The translations under genes and the position numbers were made by a program. From Thiobacillus sp. (GTDB lineage Bacteria > Pseudomonadota > Gammaproteobacteria > Burkholderiales > Thiobacillaceae), in contig NZ_JAUYRI010000003.1 in NCBI RefSeq assembly GCF_030696885.1, positions 1 through 64,000 on the forward strand: 64,000 bases of DNA. Direction: 5' to 3'. The notes under the pieces were generated by a model, which saw only the letters and a list, made by a program, of their open reading frames with translations, was not told the DNA's origin and searched no databases. Every line of letters starts with the position of its first letter. Position 1 is the first letter of the stretch. Of this stretch, positions 9,346-20,562 are shown one piece after another.

Positions 9346-10257
9346 ATGAACGAAGCTGAATTCAAAGACATGATCGAAGACTCCCCCTTCGCGGGCAGTC
9401 CGGTCAAACCCATCATGCTGACGGAAGATGCGACGCTGCAATTCCGCTGCCATCGCAACGTCAAGTGCTGGAATGCGTGCTGCAGCAACATCGACATTCC
9501 GCTGACCCCCTATGACATCCTGCGCCTGAAGAAGCGCCTGGACATGTCGTCCGGCGAGTTTCTCAACCAGTATTCGGTGCCGTTCGAGATGGACAAGGAC
9601 GGCATGCCCGGCGTCAAGCTGAAGCCGGTCGAAGGCGGCACCGCCTGCCAGTTCATGACCCCGGAAGGCTGCGGCGTCTACGAAGACCGCCCGACTGCCT
9701 GCCGTTATTATCCGGTGGCGCTGCTGACCATGCGTCGCTCGGACGAATACGTCGACCGCAGCGCCTATGCCATGGTGAGAGAGCCCCATTGCCTCGGTCA
9801 TTTAGAGGACAAGACGCAGACCATCGAGCAATACCGCGCCGAACAGGGCGTCGCCGAATACGACGAGAAGGCGCATGCCTGGCGCCAGCTCGTGGTCAAG
9901 CGCAAGTCGGCCGGCCCCGCCATCGGCAAGCCCACCCCCATTTCCAACCAGTTGTTCTTCATGGCGAGCTACGACGTCGACCGTTTCCGCGCGTTTGTGA
10001 TGAGCCCGAGCTTCAACGACACCTACAACATTCCGGTCGAGGTCATGGCGCTGCTGATCGCCGATGACGAAGCCCTGCTCGACTTCGGCCTGAATTTCCT
10101 GCGCCACGCGCTGTTCGGCGAAGATTTCATCGAACAGCACCCGGGGGCGTATGAAAAACGTCTGGCACGCAAGCGCGCCCTGGCCGAGCAGAACCAGGAA
10201 GCCGAATTCCAGAAAAAATTGGCCATTGAAGACGACAAGTACTCCGGCGAGCACTGA
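9346..10257 (+). CDS. YkgJ-family cysteine-cluster protein
   Basis: The 303-residue protein has the YkgJ (zinc/iron-chelating) core. The cysteines are C35, C41, C45 and C46 in the FRCHRNVKCWNACC segment and C101, C109 and C119 in the segment ending DRPTACRYYP. The C-terminal half, rich in acidic and Lys residues, is not recognised. The family may bind Fe or Zn, but function is unproven. It follows the aprA terminator by about 180 bp and is 4 bp before the DUF4124 gene, so it probably heads a new operon running to 14055. Confidence 0.85.
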   Translation: MNEAEFKDMIEDSPFAGSPVKPIMLTEDATLQFRCHRNVKCWNACCSNIDIPLTPYDILRLKKRLDMSSGEFLNQYSVPFEMDKDGMPGVKLKPVEGGTACQFMTPEGCGVYEDRPTACRYYPVALLTMRRSDEYVDRSAYAMVREPHCLGHLEDKTQTIEQYRAEQGVAEYDEKAHAWRQLVVKRKSAGPAIGKPTPISNQLFFMASYDVDRFRAFVMSPSFNDTYNIPVEVMALLIADDEALLDFGLNFLRHALFGEDFIEQHPGAYEKRLARKRALAEQNQEAEFQKKLAIEDDKYSGEH

Positions 10258-10261
10258 TCAC

Positions 10262-10834
10262 ATGCGACTCCCTGCGCTTGTCCTGCTGGTCCTGCCGATC
10301 CTGTTTTCCACAGGCGCATCGGCACAGGCCACGCTCAACAAGTGCATCGATGCGGAGGGCCGGATCACCTATTCCAACCTGCCCTGCCGCAATGCCCAGG
10401 CGGTCCGCCGCATTGAAATCGATCCGCCGCCGCCGGTCCCGGTTGTCGTGCCTCCGCCGATGCCTGCGCCTGCGCCCATTCCAGCACAGACAGCTGGACC
10501 GTTACCCGCGCCCACGCCAGTCCCGGTCGCCGTTCCTGCGCCGGCCCCCGCGCCCGCACCCCCACCGATTGCTCAACCCACACCTGCGCCGCTGCCGACA
10601 CTGACGCCTGCACCCGTGGCGCCGCCCGCCACCCCGCGCCGCCCCGCCGGCATCAGTCCGCCCGCTGTGCGTTCCTCGGTGCGCCAATGCGACACCCTGA
10701 CCGAACAACTGGGCCGCGTGTTCGACAAGATGGACCGGGCGCGCGGCAAGGGCGCCACGCAAAAGCAGATGGACGAGTGGAATCAGGAAATCAAGGCGCT
10801 CGAACTGAAAAAACAGCAATCCGGCTGCTTCTGA
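10262..10834 (+). CDS. DUF4124 exported protein with proline-rich linker
   Basis: The 190-residue protein has a signal peptide ([15 protein letters not shown]... ending ASA, about residues 1-21). A DUF4124-like segment follows, with [16 protein letters not shown] around residues 28-43. A long Pro/Ala/Val linker (about residues 57-140) precedes a charged C-terminal helix. It probably lies in the periplasm. The start directly after the previous stop is preferred over a longer frame from 10151 because it begins the signal peptide. Function unknown. Confidence 0.8.
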   Translation: MRLPALVLLVLPILFSTGASAQATLNKCIDAEGRITYSNLPCRNAQAVRRIEIDPPPPVPVVVPPPMPAPAPIPAQTAGPLPAPTPVPVAVPAPAPAPAPPPIAQPTPAPLPTLTPAPVAPPATPRRPAGISPPAVRSSVRQCDTLTEQLGRVFDKMDRARGKGATQKQMDEWNQEIKALELKKQQSGCF

Positions 10835-10850
10835 CCCCCTCATCACGCCC

Positions 10851-11663
10851 ATGAACGCACGCACCCTCGACCCCGCCCATCACCTGATCGAAAAGGAGCC
10901 GTATTACGAAGCGGTCGGCGAGGAAATCCAGCTGTTCGAATCCGCCTACCGCCAGCGCATCCCGGTGCTGCTGAAAGGCCCCACCGGCTGCGGCAAGACA
11001 CGCTTCATGGAACATATGGCGTGGCGGTTGAAGCGCCCGCTGATCACCGTGTCATGCCACGACGACCTCACCGCCTCCGACCTGGTCGGGCGTTATCTGG
11101 TCAAGGGCGGCGAAACCGTCTGGGTCGACGGCCCGCTCACCCGCGCGGTGCGCTGCGGCGGCATCTGCTATCTCGATGAAATCGTCGAGGCGCGCAAGGA
11201 CACCATGGTGGTGATCCACCCGCTGGCCGACGACCGCCGCGCCCTGCCGATGGAAAAGCTCGGCCAGATGGTCGAGGCCCCGCCCGAATTCTGTCTCGCC
11301 ATTTCCTACAACCCCGGTTACCAGAGCGTGCTGAAGGACCTGAAGCAGTCGACCCGGCAACGTTTCGTCGCACTGGAATTCGATTACCCGTCGGCCGCGC
11401 TCGAGCGCCGCATCGTCGCCACCGAATCCGGCGTGTCCGACGCCATCGCCGACAGCCTGGTGCGCTTCGCCCAGATGACGCGCAACCTCAAGGGCAGCGG
11501 ACTGGAAGAAGGCGCCTCCACCCGGCTGCTGGTCCATGCCGGCAAGCTGATCGCCGACGGCGTGAGCCCGGTCACCGCCTGCAAGTCCGCGGTCGCGCAG
11601 GCGGTCACCGACGACGCCGACATGCTGAAGGCGATCCAGGAGCTGTCCTCCTCCATCTTCTGA
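10851..11663 (+). CDS. cbbQ: MoxR-type AAA+ ATPase, CbbQ/NirQ/NorQ family
   Basis: The 270-residue AAA+ protein has Walker A GPTGCGKT at residues 43-50, Walker B GGICYLDE at 103-110, and strong CbbQ/NirQ-type blocks ([35 protein letters not shown]). CbbQ works with CbbO to reactivate inhibited RuBisCO; NorQ/NirQ work with NorD to mature nitric oxide reductase. No RuBisCO or nor gene is in the window, so the symbol is tentative. It is joined to the next gene by a TGATG overlap. Confidence 0.8.
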   Translation: MNARTLDPAHHLIEKEPYYEAVGEEIQLFESAYRQRIPVLLKGPTGCGKTRFMEHMAWRLKRPLITVSCHDDLTASDLVGRYLVKGGETVWVDGPLTRAVRCGGICYLDEIVEARKDTMVVIHPLADDRRALPMEKLGQMVEAPPEFCLAISYNPGYQSVLKDLKQSTRQRFVALEFDYPSAALERRIVATESGVSDAIADSLVRFAQMTRNLKGSGLEEGASTRLLVHAGKLIADGVSPVTACKSAVAQAVTDDADMLKAIQELSSSIF

Positions 11664-13779
11664 TGGCGCAGAAACCATTAACAGCAGTTGAGATGGAGGC
11701 CAGCCTCCACGTCTGGCTGGATACCGAATTCACCTTCTTCAAGGTCGAGCAGCTCGCCGCCGAACTGGCACCGCTGGCACGCGACGAGCAGGACTTCATC
11801 CTCGGCTGGATCCGTCGCATCGCCTCCACCCACATCACGCTGGCCTGGCAGTTCGGCCGCCGCGCGCCGGCGCTGCTACCGCGCATGGAACGCCGCCTGC
11901 TGGAAGCGTGGGCGGTGCACACCTGCGACATCTTCGACCGCACCGGGCTGCAGACTGCGTTGAGGGTGATGGAAGAAGTCGACAGTTTCGACGACGCACA
12001 GCACGCAAACGACGCGGCGGGCGCGCTGTTCGAGGACATCGCGCCGGTGCTCGGCAACTTCGTCTGCGGCCTGTCCGGACGCCGTTTGAAGCTGGAGGAA
12101 GGCGATGCCGCGTGGACCGACGGCGAGCGCATCGTGCTGCCGCCGCTAATCGCCGCGCTACCGAACCTGGACGACAATTTCCAGCTCGCCAAGATCACGG
12201 TCGCGCTGCTGTGGGCACAGACCCGTTTCGGCACCCTGCGCATCGACCATGCCGGTATTGCCGCCGGCTACGCCGATCCCGAGCGCGCGCTGACCCGCCT
12301 GCATGCGCTGGAAACTTTGCGGCTCTCCGCGCGCATCGCGCGCGAGCTGCCCGGCCTGTCGCGTGAAATGAAGCGCCTGCGCGCCCAGCTCGATTCCGCG
12401 CTGCCGCCGAGCTGGCAGCGCTACGAGGCCGCGCTGGCCGCCGAGCAGGCCACACCCGAGGACAGCTTGGCGCTGCTCGGCGCTGCCTACAACGAAGTCG
12501 ACTGTCCGCAGTGGAGCGACCAGGGCTGTCTGCGTCCGGATGCGATTGCCGCCGCCCGCGCCGCCCGGCTGGATAAGGAAAAGGCGCGGCTGCGCATCAA
12601 GCTGGCCGAACTGCTGGAAGAACATCAAGCTGCGCAGGCCGATCCGCAGGCCGCACCGGAACCCCCGCCCGAGCTGGATGTGACGCCACGCGACGAAAAC
12701 GGCCTGCTCGACTTCGACATCACGCTCGACGATGCCCCGATCGCCCCGCCCGAGGGCGTCAAGCAACTGTTGACCTCGGTCTATCTCGATTTCGGCGAGA
12801 TTCCCCCGGACTATCTCGTCCCGGCGGGCGACGGCGAATACGACGCGAACCGCGTGTTCGACCAGCCCGAGGACCCCGACGCGGTGTGGCACGGCACCTA
12901 TCATGAGAAAGGCGCGGAGCTGTTTCCCGAGTGGGATCACGGCCGCCAGCATTACCGCAAGAACTGGTGCGTGATGCGGGAGAAAACCGTCGCTCCGGTT
13001 CACGACAGCTTCTATCGCGATACGCTCGACAAATACGCCGGCGTGATCAAGCAGCTGCGTCGCAAGTTCGAGGCGTTGCGCGACGAAAACCGTCTCGACA
13101 AGCGGCAGACCCAGGGTGACGAAATCGACCTCGACGCGCTGATCGAGGCGCTGGCCGACGCGAAAGACGGCCGCGAAATGAGCGATCGCCTGTTCGTCCG
13201 AATGCACCGTGCCGAGCGCAACATCGCGGTGGCTTTTCTGGTCGACATGAGCGGCTCGACCAAGGGCTGGATCAACGAGGCCGAGCGCGAGGCACTGATC
13301 CTCTTGTGCGAGGCGCTGGAGCTATTGGGCGATCGCTACGCGATCTACGGCTTTTCCGGGACGACCCGAAAAAGGTGTGAGCTGTTCCGCATCAAGACCT
13401 TCGACGAACGCTACGACAACGAGGTGAAGGCGCGCATCTCCGGCATCCGCCCGCAGGAATACACCCGCATGGGCTTTGCGCTGCGCCACATGACCAAGCT
13501 CTTGAACCAGGTCGAAGCCAAGACCCGCGTGCTGGTGACACTATCGGACGGCCGCCCGGACGACTATTTCGATGTCTACCGCGGCCAGTATGGCGTCGAG
13601 GACACACGCATGGCGTTGCAGGAAGCGGCGCGCACCGGGATTCACCCCTTCTGCGTTACGCTCGACCGCGACGCGCGCGACTACCTGCCGCACATGTACG
13701 GCGCGGCGCGTTACATCATTCTGGATGACGTGCGACAATTGCCGGTGAAAGTCACCGACATTTACCGACGCATCACGAC

Positions 13780-13783
<4 letters not shown>
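11663..13783 (+). CDS. cbbO: VWA-domain protein, CbbO/NorD family
   Basis: The 706-residue protein has a helical N-terminal region and a C-terminal von Willebrand A domain. Its MIDAS motif is D528-M-S-G-S, followed by TLSDGRPDD (about residue 628). In CbbQO complexes the VWA protein is the adaptor that carries the AAA+ ring to its target. Its start overlaps the cbbQ-like stop (TGATG) and its own stop overlaps the start of the 91-aa gene (ATGA), so the three are translationally coupled. The target is not encoded here, so a non-RuBisCO client is possible. Confidence 0.8.
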
Positions 13784-15146
<1,363 letters not shown>

Positions 15147-15162
15147 TTAAATTCCGCACAAA

Positions 15163-15192
15163 CAAAAAAGCCCCATCCGCGGACAGGGCTTT
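15163..15192 (-). terminator. Rho-independent terminator after rpmA
   Basis: On the minus strand agccctgtccgc pairs with ggatggggct, allowing mismatches, and is followed by six T and gttt. It separates rplU-rpmA from obgE and may be partly read through to supply Obg. Confidence 0.75.
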
Positions 15193-15225
15193 CTGGCGAG
15201 CGAGTCGGACTCAGCTCAAATCAAT

Positions 15226-15489
15226 TCAAACCGCAACCGGCTCGATGCGAACCACGCGGCGGCGGGCAGCGCCCTTGATCTCGAACTTGACGGTGCCGTG
15301 CGCCTTGGCGAAAAGGGTGTGGTCCTTGCCGATGCCGACGTTGTCGCCGGGGTGGAACTGGGTGCCGCGCTGACGCACGATGATGTTGCCTGCCAGAACC
15401 AGCTCGCCGCCGTAGCGCTTGACGCCCAGACGTTTCGACTCCGAATCGCGACCGTTACGCGAACTGCCGCCTGCTTTCTTGTGTGCCAT
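15226..15489 (-). CDS. rpmA: 50S ribosomal protein L27
   Basis: The 87-residue protein begins [16 protein letters not shown], the strongly conserved L27 N-terminus that reaches the peptidyl transferase centre. The remaining blocks ([22 protein letters not shown]) match the family. It lies 12 bp after rplU in the same operon. Confidence 0.98.
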   Translation of the reverse strand: MAHKKAGGSSRNGRDSESKRLGVKRYGGELVLAGNIIVRQRGTQFHPGDNVGIGKDHTLFAKAHGTVKFEIKGAARRRVVRIEPVAV

Positions 15490-15501
15490 GGTATGTGCTC
15501 C

Positions 15502-15813
15502 TTATGCGGTGATGCCGCCGATTTGCACTTCGGTGAAGTACTGGCGATGGCCTTGGCTCTTGCGATAGTGCTTGCGGCGGCGCATCTTGAAAATCATGAT
15601 CTTGTCGCCGCGTGCCTGGTTCAGCACCGTGGCCGTCACCGTGGCGCCGCGCAGCATGGGCGCGCCCATCTTGATGTCGGCGCCATCGCCCACCATCAGC
15701 ACCTGATCAAAGGTGATCTCGCTGCCGATCTCGGCTTCGAGTTTTTCAATTTTAAGTTTGTCACCGGCGCTCACGCGATATTGCTTGCCGCCGGTTTTGA
15801 TGACTGCGTACAT
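15502..15813 (-). CDS. rplU: 50S ribosomal protein L21
   Basis: The 103-residue protein starts [15 protein letters not shown], the canonical L21 start. A longer frame from 15870 adds 19 residues not found in L21. The C-terminal [16 protein letters not shown] block contacts 23S rRNA. It is first in the rplU-rpmA operon, divergent from ispB. Confidence 0.98.
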   Translation of the reverse strand: MYAVIKTGGKQYRVSAGDKLKIEKLEAEIGSEITFDQVLMVGDGADIKMGAPMLRGATVTATVLNQARGDKIMIFKMRRRKHYRKSQGHRQYFTEVQIGGITA

Positions 15814-15940
15814 GGGGGGTCTCCAACCATACGAACCCAGGAAAGCGCGAGATTTTAGCGGCCCCGCCACATTAAGTCAAACCATTTGGCAGGCTGCATC
15901 CAAAAAGGGGATCGTGAAAAACCCCGGCGGGGCTGCTACC

Positions 15941-16951
15941 ATGCGTGATTATCCAATAACAAGCTCGAACCGAGCCCCCATCGTGTCCCTGGAGCGTCTG
16001 CAATCCTACCTGGCCGACGACATGAGCGCCGTCGATCATGTCATCCGCCAAAGCCTCTATTCCGACGTTGTCCTGATCCGCCAGGTCTCCGAATACATCA
16101 TCAACAGCGGCGGCAAGCGGCTGCGGCCGGCCCTGGTGCTGCTGTCGGCGGGCTGCTTCAATTATCAGGGACGCGCCCACCACGAGCTCGCCGCGGTGGT
16201 CGAATTCATCCACACCGCGACCCTGCTGCACGATGATGTGGTCGACGAATCCGAATTGCGCCGTGGCCGCAAAACCGCCAACGCGCTGTTCGGCAATGCC
16301 GCCAGCGTGCTGGTCGGCGATTTTCTCTACTCGCGCGCCTTCCAGATGATGGTGACGATCGACAACATGGAAGTCATGCGCATCCTGTCGGATGCCACCA
16401 ACACCATTGCCGAAGGCGAAGTGCTGCAGCTCCTGAACTGCCACGATCCAGACATCGACGAAGAGAACTACCTGCGCGTGATCCGCTACAAAACCGCCAA
16501 GCTATTCGAGGCTGCAGGCCGGCTCGGCGCCGTCATCGGCGGCGGCAGCGCAGCGGAAAAAGAGGCGCTCGCCCACTACGGCATGCACCTCGGCACCGCG
16601 TTCCAACTGGTGGACGACGTGCTCGACTATTCCGGCGACTTTCTCAAGACCGGCAAGAACATTGGCGATGACCTCGCCGAAGGCAAGCCCACCCTGCCGC
16701 TGCTGTACGCGATGAAGCACGGCACCGCCGAGCAGGCCGCCAGCATTCGCCAGGCCATCGAGCACGGGGGCCTCACCGAATTCCAGAGCGTGCTCGCTGC
16801 AATCAAGGACACAAGCGCCCTGCAATACACCCGCGACGTCGCGCGCAAAGAAATTCAGGCCGCCAATGCAGCAATTTCTTCTTTGCCGGATTCAAATTCC
16901 AAATCAGCTTTGTTACAATTAGCGGCTTTCGCGGTTGACCGTAGTTTCTGA
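15941..16951 (+). CDS. ispB: Octaprenyl (polyprenyl) diphosphate synthase
   Basis: Trans-prenyl chain elongation enzyme that makes the quinone side chain from FPP and IPP. It has 336 residues from the ATG at 15941; a GTG at 15982 is a possible alternative. The first aspartate-rich motif LLHDDVVDE (about residue 97) and the second FQLVDDVLDYSG (about residue 223) are intact, as is GGKRLRP. It sits divergently from rplU, as usual in betaproteobacteria. The frame continues upstream to 15713 but that overlaps rplU. Confidence 0.95.
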   Translation: MRDYPITSSNRAPIVSLERLQSYLADDMSAVDHVIRQSLYSDVVLIRQVSEYIINSGGKRLRPALVLLSAGCFNYQGRAHHELAAVVEFIHTATLLHDDVVDESELRRGRKTANALFGNAASVLVGDFLYSRAFQMMVTIDNMEVMRILSDATNTIAEGEVLQLLNCHDPDIDEENYLRVIRYKTAKLFEAAGRLGAVIGGGSAAEKEALAHYGMHLGTAFQLVDDVLDYSGDFLKTGKNIGDDLAEGKPTLPLLYAMKHGTAEQAASIRQAIEHGGLTEFQSVLAAIKDTSALQYTRDVARKEIQAANAAISSLPDSNSKSALLQLAAFAVDRSF

Positions 16952-17025
16952 CGGCGCCGCGTCGGTCGTTATCCCGGTAGTTTTTCAAATGGGGTTCAGC
17001 ACATCACTGAGCCCGCCATCTGCCT

Positions 17026-17102
<77 letters not shown>

Positions 17103-17167
17103 TCATTCCTTACACATGCACCCCATTCGGTACCGGAAGCGTTCTTCCCGGCGCAGCTCGAATGCGC

Positions 17168-17494
17168 TTAGCGATTGGTGTCGGTAAAGCCATAGCTGAC
17201 CAGCGGCTTGGCCTGCAGGAAGTCATAGCTGACCAGGGCCGTCGAATCATTGAAGGTGTAGCCCCCGCCGACATCCAGACCCAGCTTGCGGTCCGCCCAC
17301 GGGAACAGCGAGACGCCTGCCGCCCCCACCCATTTGTCTTCCCGATCCGAGGTCAGGATCTTGGCACTGAAGCCCAGGTTCTTCATTGAAGCCTGGCCGT
17401 CCAGGCTGTAAGTGACGCCCAGCATGTAGCCGGGATCGGCGTGCGCGCCCATGGCAAATATGCTGAGCGATGCTGCGAGTAGAGTCTTTTTCAT
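17168..17494 (-). CDS. Small exported protein, possible outer-membrane beta-barrel fragment
   Basis: The 108-residue protein has a clear signal peptide (MKKTLLAASLSIFAMGAHA). The mature part has alternating strands and glycine-rich turns (MLGVTYSLDG, VGAAGVSLFPWADRKLG, LDVGGGYTF), suggesting a small beta-sheet or porin-like protein. I do not recognise the family. The start is placed at the signal peptide; a longer frame from 17599 adds 35 unlikely residues. It converges on tRNA-Pro. Confidence 0.65.
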   Translation of the reverse strand: MKKTLLAASLSIFAMGAHADPGYMLGVTYSLDGQASMKNLGFSAKILTSDREDKWVGAAGVSLFPWADRKLGLDVGGGYTFNDSTALVSYDFLQAKPLVSYGFTDTNR

Positions 17495-17809
17495 GTCAAT
17501 TTTCCTTTGAGAATGGATGTAAATGGAGGCCATGCAAGCACGCGGCAAGCGCGCAGACCATGAGTTGCATGCGCCGAGAACGACCAGTCGATTGGCCATT
17601 CATGCAGGAGTGACCCAGGCACATGCAGAACGTTCTAAAAAGTGGAGGGGATCCACATCCAGCATGGCAGCCTGCGACTCGATACCCATTGTCTGGAGAG
17701 TCGACCACCAGCGATGCCGTCGCGTGCCGAATGCTCTGTAGGAAGAGGCTGAGTCGGGTGTGGGCGCTGCGAGACGTTCCGGGTGCGCGACCCGGCTTGT
17801 TTTTACTTT
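17495..17809. other. Gap with no recognised gene (315 bp)
   Basis: The stretch lies between the starts of the small exported protein (minus) and the end of the FMN protein (minus). Short open frames occur on both strands, but none has a ribosome site, a signal or a family I know. I see no clear repeat or terminator. It must hold the promoter for the exported protein. Confidence 0.5.
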
Positions 17810-19330
17810 TTAATCAAGAGCCTGAGGCGAGTGTGGTCCCTGCTCCGGATGCAGCACCACGAGCGGCACCGACAGGCCAGACGCCCCCACCACCCGGCAG
17901 TGGCGCCTGTTCAGCGCACGCGGTTCGCGCACGCCACAGGCATGGGCGATGACGCCCACCTCATAGGTCAGGTTGCGATGGTAATTGGCCACGCGCTCCG
18001 CCTTGTCTTCGGGCACCAGCCCGCGTTGCAGGCGGCGGTCGTGCGTGGTGATGCCGGTGGGACAGGTATTGCGGTTGCATTGCAAGGCCTGAATGCAGCC
18101 CAGCGCAAACATGAAACCACGCGCGGAATTCACGAAATCTGCCCCCATGCACAGCGCCCATGCCGCATCCGCGGGCGTGATGAGCTTGCCTGCCGCAACA
18201 ACCTTGATCCGCTCGCGCAGGCCATGCTTCACCAGCATGTCGACCAGCATCGGCAGGGCTTCGCGCAAGGGCAGCCCCATGTCATCGATCAGTGCCTGCG
18301 GCGCCGCGCCGGTGCCACCCTCGGCGCCATCGAGCGAAATGAAGTCGGGCGCGCAGGCCGCACCGCGCTGGTTGATTTCGGCAAACAGCTGGTCCAGCCA
18401 GTCCGGCCCGCCCAGCGCCGTCTTGAGTCCGGTGGGTTTGCCGGTCAGCGTACGGATATGCGCAATCCGGTCGAGCAGTTGCGCATTGTTGGCGATCTCG
18501 GGATGGCGATTGGGGCTGATCGCATCCTCGCCCACGCGGATGTTGCGGATGGCCGCAATGTCGGGCGTGACCTTGGCGCCGGGCAGGATGCCGCCCTTGC
18601 CCGGTTTGGCACCCTGCGACAGTTTGAGCTCGAACATCCGGACTTGCGGATGGGCGGCCATCGCGCGCAGCCGGTCGTCGTCCAACCGGCCTTCCAGATC
18701 GCGCACGCCGTTTTTGGCGGTGCCGATCTGGAACACGATGTCGGCGCCGCCTTCCAGATGCCAGGGCGACAAGCCGCCCTCTCCCGTGTTCATCCAGCAT
18801 CCCGCCCGCTTGGCACCCTTGGACAGCGCCAGCACGGCGGGCCGGGAAATCGCGCCGTAGCTCATGCCCGAAATGTTGAAGATCGAATGCGTGACATAGG
18901 GATGCGGACAATCCGGCCCGATCGTCACCGCGTGCGGGGGCACGGCATCCTCGTTCAGCGTGGGAAAAGGCGTGTTGACGAACAGGATGGAGCCGGGCGG
19001 ACGCAGGTCGCGCGTCGAGCCGAAGGCCACCGTGTTGTCGATATTCTTGGCCGCGCGATACACCCATGCCCGCTGCGCGCGGTTGAACGGCATTTCCTCG
19101 CGATCCATCGCAGAAAAATACTGGCGGAAAAATCCGCCCAAATGCTCCAACGCATAGCGAAAATGCACGATGACCGGATAGTTCCGGCGCAAGGCCTGCT
19201 TGGTCTGCGTCACATCGAGCAGATAGACGACGATGACGACCAGCGTGGCCAGGCCCAGCATCAGGACGAACAATGCCGCCAGCAATTCCAGCAGCGGCAC
19301 CACCCAGTCAAGATCGGCGATACGATTCAT
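17810..19330 (-). CDS. FMN-binding glutamate-synthase-like protein, membrane-anchored
   Basis: The 506-residue protein has one N-terminal membrane segment (about residues 10-38) and a GltB-type alpha/beta-barrel synthase domain. FMN-site blocks are visible (NTGEGGLSPWHLEGG, FISLDGAEGGTGAAP). C-x5-C-x4-C in the CIQALQCNRNTCPTG segment (about residue 426) would bind a 3Fe-4S cluster. No amidotransferase domain is present, so it is the stand-alone type. Its physiological reaction is not known. Confidence 0.85.
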   Translation of the reverse strand: MNRIADLDWVVPLLELLAALFVLMLGLATLVVIVVYLLDVTQTKQALRRNYPVIVHFRYALEHLGGFFRQYFSAMDREEMPFNRAQRAWVYRAAKNIDNTVAFGSTRDLRPPGSILFVNTPFPTLNEDAVPPHAVTIGPDCPHPYVTHSIFNISGMSYGAISRPAVLALSKGAKRAGCWMNTGEGGLSPWHLEGGADIVFQIGTAKNGVRDLEGRLDDDRLRAMAAHPQVRMFELKLSQGAKPGKGGILPGAKVTPDIAAIRNIRVGEDAISPNRHPEIANNAQLLDRIAHIRTLTGKPTGLKTALGGPDWLDQLFAEINQRGAACAPDFISLDGAEGGTGAAPQALIDDMGLPLREALPMLVDMLVKHGLRERIKVVAAGKLITPADAAWALCMGADFVNSARGFMFALGCIQALQCNRNTCPTGITTHDRRLQRGLVPEDKAERVANYHRNLTYEVGVIAHACGVREPRALNRRHCRVVGASGLSVPLVVLHPEQGPHSPQALD

Positions 19331-19473
19331 GAGGCCTCACTTTTTTGCGCGCGGACATTTCCTGGAACCAGAATGCACAGTCCCGTGCATGCCCACCCGG
19401 ATTGCCACACACCGCGTACGGACTTCTGTTCGCCGAAGCGGCTAGAATCATGCCTTTTCGCAGGAGACTTTTC

Positions 19474-19725
19474 ATGTCCGATCCCGTTGTGTACGACCGC
19501 AATCCCGCCGAACTTGAGCTCGAACCCGGTGAATACTGGTGGTGTTCATGCGGCCGCTCGATGACGCAGCCCTTCTGCGACGGCTCGCACGAAGGCACCG
19601 GACTGGAGCCGCAACCGTTCGTCATCAAGGAAAAGACCACGGTGTGGCTGTGCAACTGCAAGCACACCAAGGACAAGCCCTTCTGCGACGGCAGCCACAA
19701 CGACCTGCCCGACGACATTTTCTGA
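19474..19725 (+). CDS. CDGSH iron-sulfur domain protein (two CDGSH motifs)
   Basis: The 83-residue protein has two complete C-x-C-x6-P-F-C-D-G-S-H motifs (residues about 30-46 and 67-83). Each can bind a [2Fe-2S] cluster through three Cys and one His, as in CISD3-like monomeric proteins. The ATG at 19474 follows a caggaga ribosome site; a slightly longer start at 19450 is less likely. Role probably redox or cluster transfer. Confidence 0.88.
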   Translation: MSDPVVYDRNPAELELEPGEYWWCSCGRSMTQPFCDGSHEGTGLEPQPFVIKEKTTVWLCNCKHTKDKPFCDGSHNDLPDDIF

Positions 19726-19732
19726 GCCATTC

Positions 19733-20344
19733 ATGTCCGCCCTGCCTGCCCCGCCCGAAAGCGTGCTCGACTTCTGGTTCGGCGCGTCGGGCAGCGCGGC
19801 CGAGATCGCCGGCCGGCAAAGCAAGCTGTGGTTCGGCAAATCGCTCGCCAACGACCAGGCGGTCATCGATCGCTTCGCCGATACGCTGACCGCCGCCACC
19901 GCAGGCCGGCTCGATCACTGGGCGCACACACCGCGCGGACGGCTGGCACTGGTGATCGTGCTCGACCAGTTTCCGCACCACATCCATCGCGACCAACCAC
20001 AGGCCTTTGCCACCGACCCGCAGTCGCTGGCGCTGAGTCTCGCCGCACTGGAATCCGGCGAGGACAGAAAACTGGCGCCGATTGAGCGCGTGTTTCTCTA
20101 CCTGCCGCTGGAGCATGCCGAGTCGATTGAAATGCAGGAGCAGTCCGTATCGCTCTATGAGCAACTGGCGAATGAAGCAGCCACTGACGAACGTGCATTA
20201 TTCGACAACTTCCTCGACTACGCGCGCAAGCATCTCGACGTGGTGGCACGCTTCGGCCGCTTTCCGCATCGCAATGAAATTCTGGGGCGGCCATCCACGC
20301 CCGAAGAGCTTGAATTCCTGAAACAGCCTGGATCGCGTTTTTAG
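19733..20344 (+). CDS. DUF924 family protein
   Basis: The 203-residue protein matches the DUF924 family by VLDFWFGA at the start, LALVIVLDQFPHHIHRDQPQAF in the middle, and the later FLYLPLEHAES segment. It is all-helical and TPR-like in related structures; function is unknown. It is 7 bp after the CDGSH gene, so the two form an operon. The accessory island begins after it. Confidence 0.9.
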   Translation: MSALPAPPESVLDFWFGASGSAAEIAGRQSKLWFGKSLANDQAVIDRFADTLTAATAGRLDHWAHTPRGRLALVIVLDQFPHHIHRDQPQAFATDPQSLALSLAALESGEDRKLAPIERVFLYLPLEHAESIEMQEQSVSLYEQLANEAATDERALFDNFLDYARKHLDVVARFGRFPHRNEILGRPSTPEELEFLKQPGSRF

Positions 20345-20562
20345 CCCACGGCCCCGCCGGTCGGGGGATGTGGACTCGCTGCCTCCACCGGTCTAGTCCG
20401 CAGCCCATTGCGGGTAGTTAGACTGAAAAATTGAAGTTCTGCTTATCGGCCTGAGCGGACGGTTGAAGCCACCCTACTGAGCGTTCGCACCGACCCTGAG
20501 CAAGTCATTCGCCCCACCCACTCAAATGTCGGGTGTGTGCCACTTGTGGCCGTTGGCGAGCG

